Below are positions 1-5,587 of a stretch of 22,698 bases of DNA, piece by piece. Source of the stretch: a virus. How positions within the stretch are numbered: the first letter of the stretch is position 1; every line of letters begins with the position of its first letter. The notes under the pieces are model-generated. The model ran no database searches, was not told the DNA's origin, and worked only from the letters and a program-made list of their open reading frames with translations. The position numbers were made by a program, and so were the translations under genes. Where the stretch lies: the IMG/VR virus record IMGVR_UViG_3300028925_008699, positions 1-22,698 of that record. One strand, given 5' to 3'.

Positions 1-1743
1 ATCGGTGCGGCACCTAAAACAATGCTTATCTATCGCGCAAACGCGGCGACGACAAAGCGCAAGACGGCAGTCTATGACGTTGACGGCAAGGATGCCTGCG
101 TCGAGATACTCGCCGAAGGCCAACAGTTTGTCGCCAGCGGCATCCACCCCGACACCAAGCAAAAATACACATGGCCGTCTGACAGCCTTATGGACTACCC
201 GGCAAGCGAATTGCCGCTCGTTAACGGCGACGATATTAGCGAGTTCCTGGCCGCTGCGAACACCGTACTCGGCAACCATGGCGTGATAAAGTCCAAATCG
301 TTGTCAAATGGCAGCGGCTCGGGGAGGGGGCTGGACTTCTCATCGCACCCAAAAGAGGCCGAATATGAGCGTATTTTAGCGGCGCTGGCGCATGTCAGCA
401 ATGACGATTTGCATTATGACGACTGGGTATATGTGGGCCACGCCATAAAGGGTGCATTGGGCGATAATGTGCCGGCGTTTGATCTGTTCCACCGCTTCTC
501 TGAAAAATCCAACAAATACGACAGTGGCGAAACCGACCGCATGTGGCAGTCGATTGGCGATGTCAAAACGATTGGCGCCGGCACGATATTTCATATGGCC
601 GCCGCGGCTGGTTTCTATGTGCATGAAGATAACTTTGGGCCGGGGGATCTGACCGAGAGCGTGGTGGGCGCGCCCGACGAATTCCCAGACGCAGTGGAGG
701 TAGCGGCGGACGGCGACGGCTCATTCTGGGCGCACAGCGTCCACGCCCCTATAGCGCCTCGTGAGTGGGTCATAGAAGACTGGGTGCCCCGCAAGACTGT
801 GACTATGCTGTTCGGCGCTGGTGGTGTAGGCAAGACGCTCCTGGCGCAACAACTGGCCAATTGTGTGGCGGCCGGGGAGACATTTTTCGGCATCAAGACG
901 CAGCAGATGCCGGTTATCAACGTGTCGTGCGAGGACGACGGGGATGAACTATCCCGCCGCCAGCTAGACATAAATCAGTGGATGGGCATCAACGAATTCG
1001 GCTCCGGGCCTGACAATCTGCTGCTCTGGCCGCGCGTCGGGCACGACAATATTTTGGTTACATTCCCCGGCCATGGCGAGGATCAACCCGGCAAATTCTA
1101 CGAGACACTGTGCAACAAAGTAGAAGATGTCAAAGGCGATGCAGATCACATTCTGGTGATCCTGGACACCGCTGCGGACCTGTTCGGAGGCAGCGAAATC
1201 TCGCGGCGCGAGGTCAATACCTTCGTGAAAACGTACCTCGGAAGCATCGTGCAAAAGTACAACGCCACGGTCATCCTGCTGGCGCATCCCTCGTTATCCG
1301 GCCTGGCCAGCGGCAGCGGAATGTCGGGATCGACGGCCTGGTCAAATAGCGTCCGGTCGCGCTCATATCTGCACAGTGACGACGACGACAATAGCATCAG
1401 GACGCTATCCAGAATGAAGTCAAATTATTCGAGCATTGGCGCCGACAACGACATCAAATTGATCTGGGACGAGGGTGTTTTGTGCGTCCCGACGACGCCG
1501 GCGCACTTCGACAAGATCAATAACATCAGCCTCAAACGGGACGTTATGGAGCAAGTTGATGTCGCCTGGTACAGCAAAAACCCGCTCCGGGAGAGGGGCG
1601 CGAGGCGATGGGAAACAGCCCTGGCGGCGACGCTGCCGCAGCATAAAAAGGGCGCCGTTGTGAAGGCATTTAAAGACCTCGTGGGGAGCGGAAATATCGT
1701 CCACGAAGAGCGAAAGGGGTACAAGACGGAAATTGCCCCGTAA
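1..1743 (+). CDS. Primase-helicase (Prim-Pol end, PriCT-2, RecA-like ATPase), 5' partial
   Basis: Probable replicative primase-helicase that makes primers and unwinds phage DNA. The frame is open from base 1, and the residues before the first ATG at 22 (GAAPKT, then MLIYRA) fit the end of a bifunctional primase-polymerase domain, so the true start lies upstream. Numbering from that ATG: residues about 1-75 are the end of the Prim-Pol domain (GIHPDTKQKYTW); about 113-195 fit PriCT-2 (W135, then FSEKSNKYDSGETDRMW); about 245-440 form a RecA/AAA_25 ATPase with Walker A GAGGVGKT at 265-272 and Walker B ILVILD ending at D382. The last 70 residues look like a winged helix. Domain order is typical of phage and plasmid primase-helicases. 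The catalytic acidic residues of Prim-Pol are outside the window, so priming activity is inferred. Confidence 0.88.
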   Translation: MGAAPKTMLIYRANAATTKRKTAVYDVDGKDACVEILAEGQQFVASGIHPDTKQKYTWPSDSLMDYPASELPLVNGDDISEFLAAANTVLGNHGVIKSKSLSNGSGSGRGLDFSSHPKEAEYERILAALAHVSNDDLHYDDWVYVGHAIKGALGDNVPAFDLFHRFSEKSNKYDSGETDRMWQSIGDVKTIGAGTIFHMAAAAGFYVHEDNFGPGDLTESVVGAPDEFPDAVEVAADGDGSFWAHSVHAPIAPREWVIEDWVPRKTVTMLFGAGGVGKTLLAQQLANCVAAGETFFGIKTQQMPVINVSCEDDGDELSRRQLDINQWMGINEFGSGPDNLLLWPRVGHDNILVTFPGHGEDQPGKFYETLCNKVEDVKGDADHILVILDTAADLFGGSEISRREVNTFVKTYLGSIVQKYNATVILLAHPSLSGLASGSGMSGSTAWSNSVRSRSYLHSDDDDNSIRTLSRMKSNYSSIGADNDIKLIWDEGVLCVPTTPAHFDKINNISLKRDVMEQVDVAWYSKNPLRERGARRWETALAATLPQHKKGAVVKAFKDLVGSGNIVHEERKGYKTEIAP

Positions 1744-1762
1744 TCCTATGTCAGCTAAAAAC

Positions 1763-1786
1763 TGTTTAAAAACAAAGACTTAGGTA
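1763..1786 (+). promoter_or_regulatory. Copy 1 of the TGTTT-N9-GACTTAGGTA element
   Basis: TGTTT, nine bases, then GACTTAGGTA. The same arrangement recurs at 3820-3843, and 19 of the 24 positions agree. Here the block is followed by TATATG, so CTGTTT (1762-1767) and TATATG (1785-1790) would be 17 bases apart, as in a sigma70-type promoter with a poor -35. It begins 20 bases after the primase-helicase stop and precedes the next gene. Promoter or operator function is inferred from position and duplication. Confidence 0.4.
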
Positions 1787-1846
1787 TATGGGGGTAATTC
1801 AAAACACACAAGTATCTAAGCCATTGAAATCATTAAGGAATCGCGT

Positions 1847-1909
1847 GACACACATATCCACCCCTATAGGGGGACACCACTTGTGTGTCTCCCCCACGGC
1901 GATCTGGGG
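1847..1909 (+). promoter_or_regulatory. Alternating C/G-block leader with mutually exclusive hairpins
   Basis: This leader, 25 bases before the start codon of the next gene, alternates four complementary blocks: CCCC (1861-1864), GGGGG (1869-1873), CCCCC (1891-1895) and GGGG (1906-1909). Blocks 1-2 pair around TATA, inside an outer 8-bp inverted repeat (GACACACA 1847-1854 with TGTGTGTC 1882-1889). Blocks 2-3 can instead form GGGGGA with TCCCCC plus CAC with GTG. Blocks 3-4 can pair as a third option. The topology resembles an attenuator, but there is no U-run terminator and no recognised ligand motif. It could equally be a protein-binding operator. Confidence 0.35.
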
Positions 1910-1934
1910 CAAACGACTTACAGAGGATGGCAAC

Positions 1935-2516
1935 ATGGCAACCAAAACGTACCGCCGAAAACCAGATGCGTTGACGCAACGCGACGGCTACACGGACCCG
2001 ATAGCAGAGGGCATACACCACAGCATCAAACCGCTCGACCGCGTTGCGACCGAGATGGAGTTGAAGTGGGGCTGCGACCGACTGGCGGGTCTCGTGTCGC
2101 CAGAGATGGCCGCAAAGTTCGGATCGGCAAAAGCAAAGCTCGACGCCGCCATCGAATTGAACGCGGCGACCGACGTGGCACGCACCGCCGGCGTCATGGT
2201 TCGAGGCTGGGCGGCGTTGGATGCCGAGGCAACCAAAGGCGGGCACAAGCCGCTCGAGCCGAACATCTGGTCGCACACGACAGAGGCCGGCTTTACGTTC
2301 GCCGTTGCGCAGGGTAACGCGGACGCGATCAAGGCGATCAAGACGCGGCCCGACCTCGATGGCGTGCGTGTTTATTCGCTGGACGAAATCGGGCGCCTGC
2401 TGGAAAGCGGGAGCATGGATCTGGTTAACACGGTCAAGGATAGCTGGCCGGGGGCGACGGTGACGGCGGTCAGGCCGCTGCGGGGCGACGCGATGGATGA
2501 CGAGGTGCCGTGGTGA
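1935..2516 (+). CDS. Conserved-looking phage protein with SSB-like C-terminal tip
   Basis: A protein of 193 residues with no function I recognise. The reading frame extends up to 1788, but ATG 1935 is preferred: it has AGAGG at 1922-1926 and lies after the hairpin leader, and the upstream codons would read through that structure. The middle is mixed helical (for example LAGLVSPEMAAKFGSAKAKL, then VMVRGWAALDAEA). The last residues are DAMDDEVPW, close to the acidic tip of bacterial SSB proteins (DD-x-IPF). It follows the primase-helicase and its stop overlaps the next gene, so a replication accessory role is plausible but inferred. No catalytic motif or membrane segment is visible. Confidence 0.75.
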   Translation: MATKTYRRKPDALTQRDGYTDPIAEGIHHSIKPLDRVATEMELKWGCDRLAGLVSPEMAAKFGSAKAKLDAAIELNAATDVARTAGVMVRGWAALDAEATKGGHKPLEPNIWSHTTEAGFTFAVAQGNADAIKAIKTRPDLDGVRVYSLDEIGRLLESGSMDLVNTVKDSWPGATVTAVRPLRGDAMDDEVPW

Positions 2517-3013
2517 AAAAACGCACCCGCACGGCAAAGGCTAAGACCAAGCGCGACATTGGCGTCGCCGACGGGCCGACATCTGAATGGCGACGGCACC
2601 ACGATGCGGTGGTCGAGGATCGCGACATCAAGGGAACGAAGGGAATTCGTGCATTATCACAGAATGCGTTCGACAGATATTACCGCCGCACCGAATTGGC
2701 GCCAGGCGACAAGACCCAAAATATGCGCCTCTACATGGCTGGCGAGCGCCTGCGGGGCGATTGGGAACGAGCCGGGCTGGACACACGCGCCAGGCAATCG
2801 TTTGAGCGCCAGCCTGCCGCCAGCGTCGAGGAGTTTTCTGCGGCCAAGATTGACGCATGGAACCGGGTGAGGCGGGCGATGGTGGCGCTGGGTCCAACGA
2901 GGAACGTGGTGGTTAATGCCGCGGTTTATGGTGATCGCGTCGGCAAGGCCAAAATTGAGATGCTGCGCGCTGGGCTGGACGCGCTGGCGGATATGTATTC
3001 AGGGCGAAAATAA
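2513..3013 (+). CDS. DUF6456-like protein
   Basis: A basic protein of about 166 residues of unknown function. The C-terminal half resembles DUF6456 of Alphaproteobacteria: the pattern AGERLRGDWERAG, then a DAWNRVRRAMVALGP helix, then EMLRAGLDALADMY. The N-terminus is Lys/Arg-rich (KKRTRTAKAKTKR), which suggests nucleic-acid contact. Two GTG codons are adjacent at 2510 and 2513. The second makes the four-base overlap GTGA with the preceding stop and has GAGG (2502-2505) seven bases upstream, so it is preferred. The overlap implies translational coupling with the gene before it. DUF6456 assignment is from pattern memory and needs a profile search. Confidence 0.72.
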   Translation: MKKRTRTAKAKTKRDIGVADGPTSEWRRHHDAVVEDRDIKGTKGIRALSQNAFDRYYRRTELAPGDKTQNMRLYMAGERLRGDWERAGLDTRARQSFERQPAASVEEFSAAKIDAWNRVRRAMVALGPTRNVVVNAAVYGDRVGKAKIEMLRAGLDALADMYSGRK

Positions 3014-3017
3014 CCGC

Positions 3018-3046
3018 TTGACACTAGGGAACCCTGCGGCTACCGT
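3018..3046 (+). promoter_or_regulatory. Candidate host-type promoter
   Basis: TTGACA at 3018-3023 matches the -35 consensus exactly. GCTACCGT at 3039-3046 shares GCTA with the Caulobacter-type -10 (GCTANAWC) at a 14-base spacing from TTGACAC, within the range known for that promoter class. Read as an E. coli -10, TACCGT gives only three matches at 17 bases. The spacer holds the inverted repeat AGGG-AA-CCCT (3026-3035), a possible operator. It lies just after the DUF6456-like gene and would drive the ArfA-like ORF and small terminase. Confidence 0.45.
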
Positions 3047-3090
3047 AATTGTCATATTCAATTGGCGCGTCAGCATCAGGCGACGAAGCC

Positions 3091-3222
3091 ATGAAAACAG
3101 CTAAAAATCTCAAAACAAATGGAAATCCTGTGGCCCGCGCGTTGCGGTCGCGGCATTTGCGTGCGCGTGTCGTGCGTAGTCGAAAGATTTATTCGAGGAA
3201 GGGGCGGGGTATTGATGCCTGA
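3091..3222 (+). CDS. ArfA-like small basic protein, candidate ribosome-rescue factor
   Basis: A 43-codon ORF. The core reads NPVARALRSRHLRARVV, then RSRKIYSRKGR. This follows the layout of ArfA (a short hydrophobic/Arg helix with A-L and R-x-R-V, then Lys/Arg, Y-x-RKG), the factor that brings RF2 to ribosomes stalled on mRNAs without a stop codon. E. coli ArfA has ALLHDPLFRQRVE and KGKGSYMRKG at matching places; here the KGKG part is shortened to RKI. It is almost 40% Lys/Arg. Its end overlaps the small-terminase start by eight bases (ATGCCTGA), and it follows the candidate promoter. The ribosome binding site is weak (AGG 3078-3080). Coding status is supported by the motif, not by length; a DNA- or RNA-binding role is the alternative. 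Confidence 0.55.
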   Translation: MKTAKNLKTNGNPVARALRSRHLRARVVRSRKIYSRKGRGIDA

Positions 3223-3763
3223 TTTGGGATTGAAAAAGCACGCTAATCAGCGCCTGACCGCCAAGCAAGAAGACTTTTGTCGTAAGTTCATGGAACTCAA
3301 GTCAGCGTCGGCAGCGTACCGGGCGGCGTATGACGCCGAGAACATGAAGCGGGAAACGGTGCATAGGCAGGCAACGGCGTTGCTGGATAACTGCAAGGTT
3401 GCCGCACGCCTCGACGAACTGCGCGCTCAAGTGACCAAGCACGTTGAAATCACGCTGGGCGAAGTGTCCGGCGCATTGCGCGAAGCACTGACAATGGCCC
3501 TGGAACGCGGGCAAACTGGCTCTGCCGTTGCCGCCGCGAATGGCCTGGCTAAGCTTGCGGGGCTCATCACAGACCGGCAGCGGATCGAGAACGTGGACGC
3601 CAACGAGGCGCACCTGGAGGCTCTGAGGGAGCTTGCAGCGGCCCCGGCAGCACCAGCCTCGCCGTCCCCAGCGCCTGCACCGACGGACCCGCTTCCAGAG
3701 CAGGCGGAAGCGCCACATGTATTTGACATAACGCCTAACTCTGACGACACCGTAAAGCATTGA
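3215..3763 (+). CDS. terS: Terminase small subunit
   Basis: A protein of 182 residues that would recognise phage DNA and hand it to the large terminase. The opening, LTAKQEDFCRKFMELKSASA followed by AYRAAY, is the helix-turn-helix signature of the Terminase_2 small-subunit family. The segment ETVHRQATALLDNCKVAARL continues the usual pattern, and EITLGEVSGALREAL starts the oligomerisation helices. The last 50 residues are Ala/Pro-rich and likely disordered. The frame is open to 3119, but ATG 3215 is preferred: GAGGAAGGGG lies upstream, family members start near this point, and it overlaps the ArfA-like ORF by eight bases, suggesting coupling. The large terminase follows after an unusually long gap of 405 bases. 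Confidence 0.85.
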   Translation: MPDLGLKKHANQRLTAKQEDFCRKFMELKSASAAYRAAYDAENMKRETVHRQATALLDNCKVAARLDELRAQVTKHVEITLGEVSGALREALTMALERGQTGSAVAAANGLAKLAGLITDRQRIENVDANEAHLEALRELAAAPAAPASPSPAPAPTDPLPEQAEAPHVFDITPNSDDTVKH

Positions 3764-3819
3764 TATTGCAACGCAAAACGCAGCCATTTGTCATAATGTC
3801 CGTTATCGGATTGTAACAT

Positions 3820-3843
3820 TGTTTGTTATCAATGACTTAGGTA
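3820..3843 (+). promoter_or_regulatory. Copy 2 of the TGTTT-N9-GACTTAGGTA element
   Basis: The second occurrence of the element seen at 1763-1786, again just after a gene end (57 bases beyond the small terminase). TTGTTT (3819-3824) and TAATTG (3842-3847) are 17 bases apart, but the latter is a weak -10. Close upstream are TCCG-TTAT-CGGA (3799-3810) and a repeat of GTTATC (3802-3807 and 3825-3830). A phage-specific promoter or a regulator site is the simplest reading. Confidence 0.4.
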
Positions 3844-3844
3844 A

Positions 3845-4153
3845 TTGTTGCGCTGCACAACGCTAATCGTTCCCGCAATGGTGGCAATCCCGGTGCGCTG
3901 CAACAGGCGCGGACGCCCGGTCATTACACCCTGGTCACGGCCGCTAGACGTCATTTGTGGTGCCTTAGAGGCCCGTACAGCGGAATGTCGGAAGTTTTGG
4001 TACCCATATGTAGGTTTTGGGCATTTTCCGCCTGACGCCGCTTACGGGGCATTTGAGACACCCCCCCCCTTGACCGAGACGGAGGGGGCTTGTTATTGGA
4101 ATACCACCCACGTCTATGTACCGCCAAAAAAAATGCGCCGCAAAAAAAATTAG
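3845..4153 (+). CDS. Doubtful ORF in the interval between the terminase genes
   Basis: A 102-codon open frame with TTG at 3845 (or ATG at 3878) that fills most of the 405-base space between the terminase subunits. I recognise no family. It contains four cysteines (CNRRGRP, ICGAL, AECRKFW, GACYW), a stretch rich in aromatics and proline (FWYPYVGFGHFPPD), and a basic end (PPKKMRRKKN). Neither start has a convincing ribosome binding site. Two homopolymers lie in the frame (C9 at 4061-4069, A8 at 4126-4133). It may be a real small protein, a decayed gene, or a chance frame over a packaging or regulatory region. Confidence 0.3.
   Translation: MLRCTTLIVPAMVAIPVRCNRRGRPVITPWSRPLDVICGALEARTAECRKFWYPYVGFGHFPPDAAYGAFETPPPLTETEGACYWNTTHVYVPPKKMRRKKN
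4065..4088 (+). other. Hairpin between C9 and G5 runs
   Basis: CCCCC (4065-4069) can pair with GGGGG (4084-4088), with an inner CCG-AGA-CGG (4074-4082). No T-run follows, so it is not a standard terminator. Two A8 runs (4126-4133 and 4142-4149) sit 16 bases apart just downstream, in front of the large-terminase start. Possible roles are a packaging site or mRNA structure; none is proven. Confidence 0.3.
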
Positions 4154-4168
4154 AAAATTGGGGATCGG

Positions 4169-5587
4169 ATGCCGGAATCTACCCGCGCCGCCACCAAAGC
4201 CATGTACGCCGATTTCACCGCGCGCTACAGAGACGATCCTGTAGGCTTCGCCCGCAACTGCCTCGCCCTGGATCCGCTGGAATGGCAGTGCGAGGTCATG
4301 CTGGCAGTCGCCACAGGCGAGCGCCGCCTTTCGGTACGCAGCGGCCATGGCGTCGGAAAATCGACCTGCGCGGCGGCCCTAATGCTCTGGTATCTTCTGA
4401 CCAGATACCCGTGCAAGGTGATTACCACGGCGCCCACCGCCAGCCAACTTTACGACGCCCTGTTCGCCGAATGCAAGAATTTGATGAAGCGCCTACCGCC
4501 ACCCATCTCCAAGCTACTCGAGGCAACCTCCGACCGCGTGGTCTTGAAATCGTCTCCGACGGAAGCATTTATATCCTGCCGCACCGCCAGCCGTGATCGC
4601 CCGGAAAGTCTTGCCGGCGTACATAGCCAGCATGTGCTGTTGGTTGCCGACGAGGCCAGCGGCATACCCGAAGAGGTCTTCGAGTCTGGCGCCGGATCGA
4701 TGTCAACGCACAACGCCACGACGCTGCTACTGGGCAACCCTGTACGCAACCGTGGCTTGTTTTACAGAACGCACCATGAATTAGCGGATAGCTGGAAAAC
4801 CTGGCGCATATCGTCGGCCGACAGCCCGCTTGTGGCGCCTGATTTTCTCACCGACATGGCGCAACGCTATGGCGAGGAGAGCAACGCCTACCGCGTCCGC
4901 GTACTTGGTGAATTCGCCATGGACGACGGCGAGAGCCTGATCCAGCCATCACTGGTTGAGGCGGCCATCGCCCGCGACGTTGACGTGGTCGAGACGGCCC
5001 CATTGGTTTACGGCGTGGACGTGGCGCGCCACGGCAGCGACAAATCGGCCCTGGTGAAGCGCCGCGGCAATGCCGTGGTCGGCATCAAGACCTGGCGGCA
5101 ACTAGATTTGATGCAGCTTGTGGGCGCCATCGTGCATGAACTTGAGCAGGAGGAAGACCATGTTGAGGAAATATTGGTGGACGCCATTGGACTGGGCGCA
5201 GGGGTTGCTGATCGCTTGCAGGAACTGGGTCACCCGGTTGTTTCGGTCAATGTATCTGAGAGTTCGGCGATGCATCCCACGGCTGTGCGCCTGCGGGACG
5301 AACTCTGGCTCCGGGCGAAAGAATGGCTAGAGGCCAAGGATTGCACCTTGCCGGACAACGAGACGCTGGCCAAGGAATTGGTTGCGCCGCGCTACACATT
5401 TACGAGCAGCGGAAAAATGAAAATTGAATCCAAAGATGAAATGAAAAGGCGTGGCATCTCCAGCCCTGACGTGGCCGACGCATTTTGCCTCACCTTTGCT
5501 GGCGTGGCAGCCATGGTCACCCGTGGCGCGATGTCGAAGCGTTGGAAGCAGGCTATTGATTATCCTTCGTCTGCTTGGATTGTTTGA
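4169..5587 (+). CDS. terL: Terminase large subunit
   Basis: The packaging motor: an ATPase that drives DNA into the prohead through the portal and a nuclease that cuts the concatemer. It has 472 residues, a normal length. Residues about 35-220 are the ATPase: EWQCEVM, Walker A SGHGVGKS at 58-65, HVLLVADEAS with Walker B D161-E162, and a coupling motif LLLGNP at 187-192. Residues about 278-445 are the RNase H-like nuclease, with VYGVDVARHG (D284), ILVDAIGLGAG (D338) and SPDVADAFCL (D434, D437) as probable metal ligands. Start ATG 4169 has TGGGGAT upstream. The stop overlaps the next start by one base (TGATG). It lies between small terminase and portal, the usual place. Confidence 0.95.
   Translation: MPESTRAATKAMYADFTARYRDDPVGFARNCLALDPLEWQCEVMLAVATGERRLSVRSGHGVGKSTCAAALMLWYLLTRYPCKVITTAPTASQLYDALFAECKNLMKRLPPPISKLLEATSDRVVLKSSPTEAFISCRTASRDRPESLAGVHSQHVLLVADEASGIPEEVFESGAGSMSTHNATTLLLGNPVRNRGLFYRTHHELADSWKTWRISSADSPLVAPDFLTDMAQRYGEESNAYRVRVLGEFAMDDGESLIQPSLVEAAIARDVDVVETAPLVYGVDVARHGSDKSALVKRRGNAVVGIKTWRQLDLMQLVGAIVHELEQEEDHVEEILVDAIGLGAGVADRLQELGHPVVSVNVSESSAMHPTAVRLRDELWLRAKEWLEAKDCTLPDNETLAKELVAPRYTFTSSGKMKIESKDEMKRRGISSPDVADAFCLTFAGVAAMVTRGAMSKRWKQAIDYPSSAWIV

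Noticed and set aside
1847-1889. Rho-independent terminator reading of the hairpins after the primase-helicase gene.
   Set aside because: No T run follows any of the possible stems.
1788-1934. Upstream extension of the second gene to 1788, adding 49 residues.
   Set aside because: It would translate through the hairpin leader, and the ATG at 1935 has its own AGAGG site.
1833-2537. Long minus-strand open frame of 234 codons opposite the second gene.
   Set aside because: It is the antisense shadow of a well-supported + strand gene, and its product is a run of Arg/His/Cys-rich low-quality sequence.
3302-3787. Minus-strand open frame of 161 codons opposite the small terminase.
   Set aside because: The + strand carries a clear Terminase_2 protein, and the minus product is Cys/Arg-rich with no motif.
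3764-4168. tRNA, CRISPR array or integrase attachment site in the terminase gap.
   Set aside because: No cloverleaf, no regularly spaced repeats and no integrase gene are visible in the window; only short repeats and homopolymers are present.
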